Origin: Hyphomicrobiaceae bacterium
GTDB taxonomy: Bacteria; Pseudomonadota; Alphaproteobacteria; Rhizobiales; Hyphomicrobiaceae
NCBI GenBank assembly: GCA_022844275.1
Contig: JALHMB010000001.1
Location: 310,001 to 374,000 of the forward strand
Direction: 5' to 3'
Length of the DNA stretch: 64,000 bases
Below, in pieces: positions 1 through 9,121 of the stretch. The notes beneath the pieces are model-generated. The model ran no database searches, was not told the origin of the DNA, and was given only the letters and a program-made list of their open reading frames with translations. A program made the position numbers and the translations under genes. Within the stretch, counting starts at the first letter, position 1, and every line of letters begins with the position of its first letter.

Positions 1-2628
1 GAGGGCTGCTCGCTCGATGGTCTTGCCGATCTCGTGCCCGATGACTTCTCGACGCACTGGCAGCAGACCATCGAATTCCTTCAGATCGTCACGCGCTTCT
101 GGCCTGCACACCTCGACGAGCGCGGCCTGCTTTCGGCAGCGGACAGACGCAACGGCCTGATCCACGCCGAAGCGGAGCGCCTGACGCGCAGCCCGCCATC
201 GGAGCCTTTCATCATTGCCGGCGTCACCGGCTCGGTGCCTGCGACGGTCGATCTTATCCGCGCGGTTTCCGACCTTCCCGCCGGTGCGATCGTCATTCCG
301 GGCCTCGATCGCACGCTCGACGATGCAAGCTGGGATCAACTGGCCGATCATCCCGAGCATCCCCAGCACGATCTGCATCACCTGCTCCATGCGCTCGGCG
401 TGCCACGCGCGTCCGTCCGCGAGGTTGCGGGTCGACCAGCGCCGCAGCACGCTGAGCGGCGCAGTGCTTTCCTGAGCGAGGTGATGCGCCCCGCGGGCGC
501 CACGGGACAATGGAAGGACTACATCGCTCGAGCGGATCGCGCGGCACTCGGCGCCGCCCTAGCCGGCATCAGCCGTATTGATGCGCCCAACTCCGCGGAC
601 GAAGCGGAAGTCATCGCGCTCATGATGCGCGAGGCACTCGAGACGCCGGGCCGCACGGCCGCGCTGGTCTCGCCCGACCGGCTGCTCGCGCGCCGGGTCG
701 CGATCCGCCTTCAGAGCTGGGGCATCACGGTCGACGACTCAGCGGGCCGCCCCCTAGCGAAGACGCCGCACGGCGCCTTTCTCGATCTGATCGCACAGAC
801 CATTGCCACGCGCTTTGCGCCGGCGACCGTGATGGCTCTTCTCAAGCATCCGCTGACGCGGCTTGGTCTGCCGGTGCGCGATATCCGCCGCGCCGCGCGC
901 TTCCTCGAGCTGGCGGCACTGCGCACGATCTACTTCGGCGAGGGGCTCGATGGCATCGAGGCGAGCCTCGCGCGCGCCAAGCGCGATACACTCGACGGAT
1001 CGCGGCGCGATCGTGCTGTGCGCCGTCTGTGGGATCCCGACTGGGATGCCGCGCAGCATCTGATCATGCGCCTGCGCGATGCCACGGCACCGCTGACGTC
1101 TCTTGCCGGCGACAACGGACCGCAAGAGTTGCACGTACTCACGCGCGCGCACCGTGTCGCGGCCGACGCTCTCGCAGCTCCCGGCGACGACACATCGCCG
1201 TCGCGCCTCTGGCAGGACGAGGATGGCGAGGAAGCGGACCGCCTGCTCGCCGCACTCGACGACGAGAGCCTGACAGCGCCGCCAATTCCACTTGCCGACT
1301 ATGCCGAATTCTACCGCGCGCTCGCTGGCAATGTGACCGTGCGCCCGCGCGTCGCCGTGCACCCGCGCCTTTCCATATGGGGACCCTACGAAGCGCGCCT
1401 CCAGCAGCCCGATCTCGTGATCCTCGGTGCGCTCAACGAAGGGACATGGCCGAAGGCTGCCGACCCTGGCGCCTGGCTCAATCGGCCCATGCGGGCGAAG
1501 CTCGGTCTGCCCTCGCCGGAAGTGGCCATCGGACGCGCGGCGCTCGATGTTTCGGGACTTCTCGGCGCAGGCGAGGTTGTACTGTCGCGCGCGAGCCGCG
1601 TGGATGGCGCGCCGACCGTTCCCTCGCGCTGGCTCATGCGCATCGACGCGCTGCTCGGCGGCATGGGTCTCGCAGATGTCCTGCGGCCGACGAAGCCTTG
1701 GCTCGGCTGGGCAAGGGCGCGCGATGCCCGCATAAGCGCGGCTGAGCCCATTCGCGCACCCGAGCCGCGCCCGGCACTCGCTCTACGCCCGCGCAAGCTC
1801 AGTGCTTCGGACATCGAGCGCTGGATCCGTAATCCCTATAGCCTCTATGCGCACCGCATACTCTCGCTGGAAGTCTTGAGCCCGCTCGGTGCCGCACCAG
1901 GGCCGCGTGAGAAAGGCACGATCATTCACGAGGCGCTCTCGCGCTTCACGCGACGATTTTCCACAACACTGCCGCCTGACATCGCGCGCGAGCTCATGCG
2001 CGACGCCGAAGCCGTGCTGAAGGACTACGCGGCGCACCCGCGCGTTGCCGCCTTCTGGCTGCCGCGTATCGCACGCTTTGCCGATTGGTTCGCGGCGAGC
2101 GAACCGGAGCGGCGCGGCGGCATCTCGCGCATTGCCACCGAGGTTACGGGTATGCGCGTCCTCGCAGCGCCGGGTGGTCCCTTCACGCTCACGGCCCGCG
2201 CCGACCGGATCGATCTCTCGCCGTCTGGGCTCATCATCACGGACTACAAGACGGGAACGCCGCCTGACAACAAAGAGGTCACGACCGGCACGGCGCCGCA
2301 GCTTCCGCTCGAAGCTGCCATTGCGCGCGAAGCGGGCTTTGAAGGCATCGACACAAAAACGATTGTTGCGCTCCGCTACATTAGCGCCCGGGGTGGAACG
2401 CCAGCGGGGGAGGAGAAGATCGTCAAGGCTGACGACGTGCACGCGCTAGCAGATGCCTGCATCGCGAGCCTTGGTAAACTCGTCGCCGACTTCGACAACG
2501 AAGCGCATCCTTACCGCGCCGTGCGCCGCGCACGCTTCGACTACCGCTACGACGACTTCGCCCATCTCGCGCGCGTCGCGGAATGGAGTGGCAGCAACGG
2601 GAGCGACGACGAGGAGGCAGCCGAATGA
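1..2628 (+). CDS. addB: Double-strand break repair protein AddB (5' partial)
   Basis: Subunit of the AddAB helicase-nuclease that processes double-strand DNA ends for RecA-dependent recombination in the cytoplasm. The reading frame is open from base 1, so the track's GTG at 34 is probably internal; 875 codons are visible, and alphaproteobacterial AddB proteins are usually about 1000 residues or more, so the N-terminal part lies outside the window. Near the C-terminus there is a RecB-like nuclease core: KGTIIHEAL followed by IITDYKTGTPP at about residue 731 of the track ORF, where D and K match the PD-(D/E)XK metal site. Almost no cysteines are visible, so the Fe-S cluster of the Bacillus protein appears absent. 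The stop codon overlaps the addA start (ATGA), indicating translational coupling. Confidence 0.93.
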   Translation, partial: EGCSLDGLADLVPDDFSTHWQQTIEFLQIVTRFWPAHLDERGLLSAADRRNGLIHAEAERLTRSPPSEPFIIAGVTGSVPATVDLIRAVSDLPAGAIVIPGLDRTLDDASWDQLADHPEHPQHDLHHLLHALGVPRASVREVAGRPAPQHAERRSAFLSEVMRPAGATGQWKDYIARADRAALGAALAGISRIDAPNSADEAEVIALMMREALETPGRTAALVSPDRLLARRVAIRLQSWGITVDDSAGRPLAKTPHGAFLDLIAQTIATRFAPATVMALLKHPLTRLGLPVRDIRRAARFLELAALRTIYFGEGLDGIEASLARAKRDTLDGSRRDRAVRRLWDPDWDAAQHLIMRLRDATAPLTSLAGDNGPQELHVLTRAHRVAADALAAPGDDTSPSRLWQDEDGEEADRLLAALDDESLTAPPIPLADYAEFYRALAGNVTVRPRVAVHPRLSIWGPYEARLQQPDLVILGALNEGTWPKAADPGAWLNRPMRAKLGLPSPEVAIGRAALDVSGLLGAGEVVLSRASRVDGAPTVPSRWLMRIDALLGGMGLADVLRPTKPWLGWARARDARISAAEPIRAPEPRPALALRPRKLSASDIERWIRNPYSLYAHRILSLEVLSPLGAAPGPREKGTIIHEALSRFTRRFSTTLPPDIARELMRDAEAVLKDYAAHPRVAAFWLPRIARFADWFAASEPERRGGISRIATEVTGMRVLAAPGGPFTLTARADRIDLSPSGLIITDYKTGTPPDNKEVTTGTAPQLPLEAAIAREAGFEGIDTKTIVALRYISARGGTPAGEEKIVKADDVHALADACIASLGKLVADFDNEAHPYRAVRRARFDYRYDDFAHLARVAEWSGSNGSDDEEAAE

Positions 2629-5600
2629 GTGGCGCGCTCCTGGAGAAACTGCTGCGAGAGACCACGGCCGCGCAGAACAGCGCCGCCGATCCGACCGCAT
2701 CGGCCTGGGTGAGCGCCAATGCCGGTACGGGCAAGACGCACGTGCTCACCTCGCGTGTGCTCCGTCTCCTGCTTGCCGGCATGAAGCCCGAGCGGATTCT
2801 CTGTCTCACCTTCACCAAGGCTGCGGCGACGGAAATGTCGACGCGCGTATTCAAACGCCTCGCGGAATGGGCGAGCGCGGGCGACGAAGCGCTGCACAAG
2901 GCCCTGCGGGAGCTGCTCGGCGCCTCGCCGCATGAAGAGGAGCTGGCACGCGCGCGACAACTTTTCGCGCTCGCCATCGAGACACCCGGTGGCCTCAAAG
3001 TGCAGACCATTCATGCCTTCTGCGAGCGCCTGCTGCAGCGCTTTCCGTTGGAAGCCGACGTGCCGCCGGGCTTCACGGTGCTCGACGAGTCACACGCACA
3101 GAGCCTCATGCGCGAGGCCATAGATGCCACGCTTAGTGCGGCCGCCGGCGCGCGCGGCTCGCCATTGCACGCAGCACTCGAAACCGTCGTCGTGTACGCC
3201 GCCGATGAGCGCTTCGACCAGCTCCTTGGCGCCATGATTGCCAAGCGCGACTGGCTCGATATGGCACGCCCTGACGTGGTCGGCAGCGCCCTCTCGTTCG
3301 ATGAGGTCGAGACGCGCTATCGCAAAGCGCTCGGCATTCGCAAGAGCATCTCGCTCGCCGCAGTGCTGGGCGAGATCGCCGGCGTGTTTTCGCCCGACAT
3401 GCTCCGGCGCGCAATCACGGCTCTGAGTGGCGGATCCAAGAATGATCGCGATGCCGCGGATCGCCTTCGCGCGGTTGTCTCGGCGGCAGATGCCAGCGCA
3501 GCAGCAGACGCGTTGTGCGCGTTCTTTCTCACGGACAAAGGTGAGTGCCGGAAGAACCTCGTCACCCAGCCGACGGCGACAGCGAACCCGGGCCTCAAAG
3601 AGCAGCTCGATGCTGCGCAGAGCACGTTCGTTATGCTCGACGGCGAGCGCCGCGCACTCGAAACGCTCGACGCCTCGCTCGCGCTCCTTCACCTCGCCCA
3701 TGATGTGCGCGGCACATACGCCGCTCTCAAGGCACGCCGCGCCGCGCTCGACTATGACGATCTCATTATGAAGGCTGCCATCCTTCTGACGGGTAATGTG
3801 AGTGGCTTGCCGCAGTGGGTGCACTACAAGCTCGATGGAGGTCTGAGCCACATTCTCGTCGATGAAGCGCAGGACACGAGCCCCCTGCAATGGCGCGTCG
3901 TTGCCGGTCTTGCCGAGGAGTTCTTCGGCGACAGCGCCGGCCATGGTGATGGCCCGCGCACGGTTTTCGCAGTCGGCGACGAGAAGCAGTCCATCTACGG
4001 CTTCCAGGGCGCAGCTCCCCATAAGCTCGCGGAGGTCGGCAGCGATTTCGCCGTGCGCGCCGACGCGGTCGAGCATCCCTGGCACGCCGTCCCTCTCACG
4101 CTCTCCTTCCGATCGGCGCCGCCCGTGCTGGCGGCCGTCGATGCCGTCTTCACCGATCCCCAGCGCACGCCCGGCGTGACGTTCGGCGATGGCGTGATCC
4201 GCCATCAGCCGCATCGTCAGGGACATGCGGGCATCGTCGAGATCTGGGAGCCCGAAGCACCATCAGACACGGAAGATACCGATGCCTTCACGCCGCTCGA
4301 CGAGCGCACGTCGGCATCACCTGCCACGCGGCTTGCGGCGCGCATATCCGATCAGATCAGCCGATGGCTTAACTCGGGCGAGCGCCTCGAAAGCCAGGAT
4401 CGGCCGATCGAAGCCGGCGACATTCTCATTCTCGTGCGTCGCCGCGGCCTGCTCGCGCCGGCCTTGATCGCCGCATTGAAGCAGCGCGGCATCCAGGTTG
4501 CCGGTGCCGATCGCATGGCGCTCGAACAGCAGATCGCCATCCAGGATCTCATGGCCGTCGGCGAAGTCGTGTTGCTGCCCGAGGACGATCTGGCTCTCGC
4601 TTCCGTGCTGAAGAGTCCCCTCATCGGCCTCGACGACGACGACCTCCTGCGCTTTGCGCCGGGGCGCAGAGGCTCGCTCTGGAGTGCGCTGCTGGAGAGA
4701 GCGAAATCCGGTGACGCCCGCATCGCGGCGGCGGCGGAGATCGTCAAGCAGTGGCGGCGCAGCGCCGACTTCCGCCCACCCTTCGAGTTCTACGCCGAGT
4801 TGTTGGATGGCGAAGGCGGCCGCGCCAAGCTCATCGCGCGGCTCGGGCCCGAGGCGGCTGATGCGATCGACGAGTTCATGAATCTCGCACTCCGCTATGA
4901 CGAGGCAGAGCCGCCGTCGCTGCAGGGCTTTCTCGACCTGCTCAGGCAAAGCCGGCGCGAGATCAAGCGCGATCTCGAGCACGGCGGTAACCAGGTGCGC
5001 GTCATGACCGTGCATGGCGCCAAAGGTCTCGAAGCGCCGATCGTCTTCCTGCCGGATACGTGCAGCACGCGATCCGGCGGTCCCAATGGTGGCCTCATCG
5101 AGATCGATGACGAGATCAGCGTCGCGAGCGGCGTAAAGCCCGTGGTTTGGGCGCCGTCGAAAGGAACGAAGCGTGTGGCGGCAATCGCCAACGCCCGAAG
5201 CCGCGTCTCGAACGAGGAAACCGAGGAGCGCAACCGCCTACTCTATGTGGCGCTGACCCGAGCGCGCGACCGCCTCTATGTCTGCGGCTACGATGGCAAG
5301 AACAATCGGCCTGCGAACTGCTGGTACGAGCTCGTCAGAACCGGCCTCGCGGATCACCTCGTCGAGGCGCGCGACCCCGAGGGGCGCCCAGTCTTCCGCC
5401 TTGCCGAGCCGCAACGCGTGCCGCCGACAGCGCGCAAAAGCGATCCCGGCCTCGATGCCACCCCTGTCAGGCTGCCCGCATGGGCAGAGCGCCGGGCACC
5501 GCGCGAGCCGGCACTTGCCGTTCCGATCGCCCCCTCACGCCTCGCCCCGCTCGACATCGACGCGGAGGGCGAACCGCTCGAACCTGTCGGCGCGCCCTCC

Positions 5601-6182
5601 GACCGGCCGACACGCAGATCCGCGCCCGGATCATCGCTCGGCGGCGAAAACCGCTTTCTGCGCGGCACGCTCACACACGCCCTTCTGCAATATCTGCCGA
5701 CCTGCCCGCAGGAAGGCTGGCAGCGCGCCGCCAGCACCTTCTTGGAGGCTCGTGGCAGTGTCCTGCCGGCGCGGATGCATGAGAGCATTGTCCGCGAGAC
5801 GCTCGCCATACTGACTGATCCAGCCCTTGGCCCCGTCTTCGGACCACACTCGCGCGCCGAGGTTGCGATCGTCGCCGAGATCGCGTCGCCCAGCGGCACA
5901 GGTCCGCCGCTGCGCATCGCCGGCCAGATCGACCGGCTTGTCGAGCTCGCAGGCGACATCCTGATTGTGGACTACAAGACCAACCGCCCGCCTCCGCGCG
6001 ATCTCGACGAGGTGCCGCGCGCCTATGTTCATCAGCTCGCGGCTTATTGCCTAGCGGTGGAGCGTGCATTCGGAGCCAGGCGCGTGCGGGCGGCTTTGCT
6101 CTGGACGGAGGGACCGAGACTCATGGAGCTTCCAGCAAAGATTCTGGAGCAGGCAAAAATTGAACTGTTCACGCCCATTTGA
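2625..6182 (+). CDS. addA: Double-strand break repair helicase-nuclease AddA
   Basis: UvrD/Rep-type helicase with a C-terminal nuclease, partner of AddB. The start is placed at the ATG overlapping the addB stop, preceded by GAGGAG, rather than at the upstream ORF start, giving 1185 aa. Visible motifs: Walker A ANAGTGKTH at about residue 30, VDEAQDTSP at about 410, GDEKQSIYGFQGA, LTLSFRSAP, TVHGAKGLEAPIVFLPD, LLYVALTRARDRL, and the nuclease motif ILIVDYKTNRPPP at about 1115. All expected superfamily 1 motifs and the nuclease core are intact. It lies in an operon with addB and is followed by trxA about 110 bases on, an order common in Hyphomicrobiales. Confidence 0.96.
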   Translation: MSGALLEKLLRETTAAQNSAADPTASAWVSANAGTGKTHVLTSRVLRLLLAGMKPERILCLTFTKAAATEMSTRVFKRLAEWASAGDEALHKALRELLGASPHEEELARARQLFALAIETPGGLKVQTIHAFCERLLQRFPLEADVPPGFTVLDESHAQSLMREAIDATLSAAAGARGSPLHAALETVVVYAADERFDQLLGAMIAKRDWLDMARPDVVGSALSFDEVETRYRKALGIRKSISLAAVLGEIAGVFSPDMLRRAITALSGGSKNDRDAADRLRAVVSAADASAAADALCAFFLTDKGECRKNLVTQPTATANPGLKEQLDAAQSTFVMLDGERRALETLDASLALLHLAHDVRGTYAALKARRAALDYDDLIMKAAILLTGNVSGLPQWVHYKLDGGLSHILVDEAQDTSPLQWRVVAGLAEEFFGDSAGHGDGPRTVFAVGDEKQSIYGFQGAAPHKLAEVGSDFAVRADAVEHPWHAVPLTLSFRSAPPVLAAVDAVFTDPQRTPGVTFGDGVIRHQPHRQGHAGIVEIWEPEAPSDTEDTDAFTPLDERTSASPATRLAARISDQISRWLNSGERLESQDRPIEAGDILILVRRRGLLAPALIAALKQRGIQVAGADRMALEQQIAIQDLMAVGEVVLLPEDDLALASVLKSPLIGLDDDDLLRFAPGRRGSLWSALLERAKSGDARIAAAAEIVKQWRRSADFRPPFEFYAELLDGEGGRAKLIARLGPEAADAIDEFMNLALRYDEAEPPSLQGFLDLLRQSRREIKRDLEHGGNQVRVMTVHGAKGLEAPIVFLPDTCSTRSGGPNGGLIEIDDEISVASGVKPVVWAPSKGTKRVAAIANARSRVSNEETEERNRLLYVALTRARDRLYVCGYDGKNNRPANCWYELVRTGLADHLVEARDPEGRPVFRLAEPQRVPPTARKSDPGLDATPVRLPAWAERRAPREPALAVPIAPSRLAPLDIDAEGEPLEPVGAPSDRPTRRSAPGSSLGGENRFLRGTLTHALLQYLPTCPQEGWQRAASTFLEARGSVLPARMHESIVRETLAILTDPALGPVFGPHSRAEVAIVAEIASPSGTGPPLRIAGQIDRLVELAGDILIVDYKTNRPPPRDLDEVPRAYVHQLAAYCLAVERAFGARRVRAALLWTEGPRLMELPAKILEQAKIELFTPI

Positions 6183-6189
6183 GGCCAAC

Positions 6190-6218
6190 TTGACGCAAGA
6201 TAGTGCGATGCCTACTTA
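6190..6218 (+). promoter_or_regulatory. Candidate sigma-70 promoter for trxA
   Basis: TTGACG (6190-6195), a 17-base spacer, then TACTTA (6213-6218), just after the addA stop and about 75 bases before trxA. The -35 box is good and the -10 box is weak. It would allow trxA to be transcribed independently of addAB. Confidence 0.4.
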
Positions 6219-6293
6219 ACAGCCAACGCGGCGATTCCGCCGCATCCCCTCCCGTGCAGGCCTGCACGCGGCTTATTCCGAGGAGATCCCGAA

Positions 6294-6614
6294 ATGACTG
6301 CGTTCGTTACCGACGCAAACTTCGAAGACGAGGTCATCAAATCGTCCGAGCCGGTCGTCGTGGACTTTTTCGCGGAGTGGTGCGGACCGTGCAAGGCCAT
6401 GGCGCCGGCGCTTGATCAGGTCGCGCAGGAAATGGCTGGTAAGGTCAAGGTCGTGAAAGTTGACGTCGACCAGAATCCGGCAATCACGCAGCGCTTCCGC
6501 ATTCAGGCCATGCCGACGCTCCTCGTGTTCAAGGACGGCAAGGTTGCCGCCCAGCAGGTCGGTGCTCTCGTCCAGAAGCGCAAGCTCGAGGATTGGATCA
6601 ATTCTGCAATCTGA
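6294..6614 (+). CDS. trxA: Thioredoxin
   Basis: Small cytoplasmic disulfide reductant of 106 aa, normal for TrxA. The active site WCGPCK lies at residues 29-34, followed by the conserved cis-proline region AMPTLLVFKDGK. An AGGAG sequence stands upstream of the ATG. It follows addA on the same strand and is closed by a strong palindromic terminator. Thioredoxin 1 is reduced by thioredoxin reductase and supplies ribonucleotide reductase and other enzymes; none of these partners is in the window. Confidence 0.96.
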   Translation: MTAFVTDANFEDEVIKSSEPVVVDFFAEWCGPCKAMAPALDQVAQEMAGKVKVVKVDVDQNPAITQRFRIQAMPTLLVFKDGKVAAQQVGALVQKRKLEDWINSAI

Positions 6615-6639
6615 TCCGCAGCACCACTCTCGGAAATGA

Positions 6640-6674
6640 CAAGAGCCCCGCGCAGGTCCTGCGCGGGGCTCTTG
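6640..6674. terminator. Bidirectional terminator between trxA and the DUF1194 gene
   Basis: A 17-base perfect inverted repeat, CAAGAGCCCCGCGCAGG and its complement around a single central T. It can form a GC-rich hairpin between two convergent genes. The flanking A/T content is modest, so termination strength in each direction is inferred. Confidence 0.8.
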
Positions 6675-6711
6675 TGTCATCGGCCAGCCAGCGGCACTTG
6701 CTCACTGTCGC

Positions 6712-7551
6712 CTACTCGCGGAAACGGCCGTCGATATACATGCGCCAGAGCCTCTCACCGATCATGCAGTCGCTGCGCTCCTCGGGCACGGACATTTGTG
6801 TCCGGATGAAGCGGGGCTCACCCTCTTCAGGCATGGGCGAAAGGTTGGCGATCTCCAGAATGAGTTTGCGTCGGATCGCCGGCCCGAACTCCGATTTTGC
6901 CCGCACGGGGATAACGAAGCTCCCGAACCCGCCGATCACGCAATCGGTGTAGTACTTGTCGAGGTTATTGATATCGAAGAAGCCCGAGCGCTGGTTCGGC
7001 TTCAAGATGATCGGCAACCCATTGATGACGATACCTTCGGCGACCGCGCGATCACGGGATACCTCAGCCGGACCGCCCGAGTTGTTGGGACCGTCGCCGG
7101 AGACATCGATGACCCGGCGCTTGCCCTTGAAACCTTGCGTCCCGAACTGGCGCGCCGCGAAATCGATGGCACCCGAGAGCGACGTCATACGCTCGCGCGA
7201 GATCGGCATCCTCTCGAGCCGCGCGGCGAATGCTTCGAGCGCGTCCGGACTGTCGATCAGCGTCCAAGGCATGACGATCTGCTGAATGAGCTGGCCTGCC
7301 CATTCCACATACATGAGGGAGATTCGGCCCATGCCGCCGCTGCTGATGGCCTTCCAGACCTCGGGGTCACGGAGGGCGCTGACATAGCCCTCGCGCTGGA
7401 GCTGCTGCTCGTCGAGGTCCATCGACCAGGAAACATCGACCGCGAGAACGAGTTCGAGGTCTACGGCCTCATCGGCGCGCGATGATGGAGCCACGCCGAT
7501 GGCCATCACCGCTGCGAGCAAGGCCACCATACATGTCCGAAATGCCCACAT
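6712..7551 (-). CDS. Secreted DUF1194 (von Willebrand A-like) protein
   Basis: A 279-aa protein with a clear signal peptide (MWAFRTCMVALLAAVMAIG, cleavage probably after SSRA). The mature part begins with LELVLAVDVSWSMD, a DxSxS metal-ion-dependent adhesion site like those of von Willebrand A domains, and later has VIDVSGDGPNNSGG. This pattern matches the DUF1194 family of alphaproteobacteria, whose biochemical role is not established. Probably periplasmic. It converges on trxA and the next minus-strand gene upstream is about 100 bases away, so it may be a single-gene unit. Confidence 0.85.
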   Translation of the reverse strand: MWAFRTCMVALLAAVMAIGVAPSSRADEAVDLELVLAVDVSWSMDLDEQQLQREGYVSALRDPEVWKAISSGGMGRISLMYVEWAGQLIQQIVMPWTLIDSPDALEAFAARLERMPISRERMTSLSGAIDFAARQFGTQGFKGKRRVIDVSGDGPNNSGGPAEVSRDRAVAEGIVINGLPIILKPNQRSGFFDINNLDKYYTDCVIGGFGSFVIPVRAKSEFGPAIRRKLILEIANLSPMPEEGEPRFIRTQMSVPEERSDCMIGERLWRMYIDGRFRE

Positions 7552-7651
7552 GCTTCTATCGATGCATGGGGCCTATTTGCTGGCAAATCACGATTCGTTT
7601 TACGCACACGCGAGGTGATCACGGGGCGCCATCGGCTGCGCCGTCATGGCC

Positions 7652-8185
7652 TCATGCTTCGAGCTCGAGCTCGTCGTCGCGGATGTGGAGAAGCTTGCGG
7701 GGATCGGGCTCGGTACGGATCGGGACGCAGAGCTGCGTCAGCCATTCCTCCTTAGGCGTCCGGGCCGGGTCGTTGAGATACATCTCCATCAGCGGGCGCG
7801 TGCTGTCGACCCGCAGCTTCTCCGCTTCGGCCCACTGCGAGCTCATATAGCGGAAGGCCGCGCCGATCTGACTGTGGCAGCCCCTGATCTGGCCGAGCGC
7901 ATAGGCCCCACCCGGGGTCATCTTGCGGGTAATGCCGAACTCTGGGTCTGGGCTGAGGCCGGGGACGAGTTCGACACAGGCGTCGTAGCGAAGAGCCTCG
8001 GCATCGGTCATTCGCGAGCAGTCGTGAATGATGCCAAAGGCGCGCGCGTTGTACTTCCGGAGATCGCGCATATCAAGCCAGCCGAGCAAGGTTTCCCATG
8101 CCTCCTTCACCGACCGGTCGTAAGGGCCAATAGCCCGGTACTGCAGCACCGCACAGGGCCGCAGGTACGCAAATCTGATATGCAC
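7652..8185 (-). CDS. GyrI-like / AraC effector-binding domain protein
   Basis: A 177-aa protein resembling stand-alone GyrI-like small-molecule-binding domains. It shows VLQYRAIGPYDRSVKEAWETL near the start, RYDACVEL in the middle and RPLMEMYLNDP near the end, matching the duplicated beta-alpha-beta architecture of the family. The track ORF begins at a TTG, but a GTG at 8185 is preceded by GGAGGGG at good spacing and starts just at the conserved domain, so that start is preferred. There is no DNA-binding domain, so it is not a complete AraC/MerR regulator; it may bind or hydrolyse a small molecule. The ligand cannot be predicted. Confidence 0.72.
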   Translation of the reverse strand: MHIRFAYLRPCAVLQYRAIGPYDRSVKEAWETLLGWLDMRDLRKYNARAFGIIHDCSRMTDAEALRYDACVELVPGLSPDPEFGITRKMTPGGAYALGQIRGCHSQIGAAFRYMSSQWAEAEKLRVDSTRPLMEMYLNDPARTPKEEWLTQLCVPIRTEPDPRKLLHIRDDELELEA

Positions 8186-8289
8186 AATCCCCTCCACGAA
8201 TGCCCAGGTGGCGCCGACCCCGACAGCACCCGTGCACGAATATGAGTAGTACAAATTGATTTAACGGGGCTTAAATCGGTCGACGAACT

Positions 8290-9117
8290 TCAAGTTAACT
8301 TGAAGCCGCGCGCATTAACGAAGCGGCCGAAGTCGGCACGCTCAGGCTCGCCGTACTGGCGCGCCTTGTCCTCTGACCAACCATAGGAATCGCTCGTCCC
8401 GAAACGGGCGACATTGCGCTGAGTACGGTAAGGAAACACGCCGTTGCGCCTGCGATCATAGGCGGAAACGATCTCTTTGTTGCAATCACCATATCGGTCG
8501 CGATGCACCGTCGCTGCGAGTGGGAGGCGCAGACTGATGTAGGACGGGCCCTGCGGCCAGCCGAATCCGAGACCCGCGACCGGAAACACGTGGGCGGGCA
8601 GGCCGAGCATCTCGCTTACCTCCTGGGCGTGGTTGCGGATCACGCTCACCGGGCAGCAACCGAGCCCCGCAGCCTCGGCCGCGAGGACGAATGCCGAGAG
8701 TAGGATCCCTGCATCCACCGAGGCATTGAAGAAGGCATCGAGGTGGTCGTTGGCGAACGGGATGCCCGTCCAGTCATGGACCTGGCGCTGGCGCCGGTTG
8801 TTGCCGAGGAAGACGAGGAAATGCGGGGCCTTGGGAATCCAGTCCTGATCCGCGAGCAAAGCGTTGATGCGGTCCCGGATGGCCTTGTCTTCGATCACCA
8901 GGATGTCGCGCTGCTGGAGATCGCTCTTCGACGGCGACGAGAGGGCAAGCGCAGCAAGCGTGTCGATGAGAGACGCCGGTACCGGCTCGTCGCGAAAGCG
9001 ACGGCAGACGCCGCGCGAAGCGAGCCCCCGCAGGAATTCCGAGGCTTCCAGCTTCGGATCAACCGCATGGGCGAAATCGCCGAAGCGGTGATCGAGCGCG
9101 TCCTTGATGCTTTTCAT
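8290..9117 (-). CDS. Nitroreductase-family NAD(P)H oxidoreductase
   Basis: FMN-dependent nitroreductase fold, 275 aa. Visible features: RGVCRRFRDEPVP (FMN phosphate-binding arginines), ALSSPSKSDLQQ, FNASVDAGILLSAFVLAAEAAGLG, GCCPVSVIRNH and VAGLGFGWP, closest in pattern to the NfsA/Frp branch. The ATG at 9117 is chosen because the track's upstream extension is low-complexity read-through over the uracil-DNA glycosylase gene. The start lies 4 bases after that gene's stop, with GAGGG upstream, so the two are likely one operon. Substrate unknown; quinone, flavin or nitroaromatic reduction are possibilities. Confidence 0.82.
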   Translation of the reverse strand: MKSIKDALDHRFGDFAHAVDPKLEASEFLRGLASRGVCRRFRDEPVPASLIDTLAALALSSPSKSDLQQRDILVIEDKAIRDRINALLADQDWIPKAPHFLVFLGNNRRQRQVHDWTGIPFANDHLDAFFNASVDAGILLSAFVLAAEAAGLGCCPVSVIRNHAQEVSEMLGLPAHVFPVAGLGFGWPQGPSYISLRLPLAATVHRDRYGDCNKEIVSAYDRRRNGVFPYRTQRNVARFGTSDSYGWSEDKARQYGEPERADFGRFVNARGFKLT

Positions 9118-9121
9118 GGTG

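Noticed and set aside
1-2628. addB as a truncated or broken gene
   Set aside because: The frame is open to base 1, so the missing N-terminus is a window-edge effect.
3090-4226. 378-aa antisense ORF opposite addA
   Set aside because: Shadow of addA; no motif, and no ribosome-binding site was apparent.
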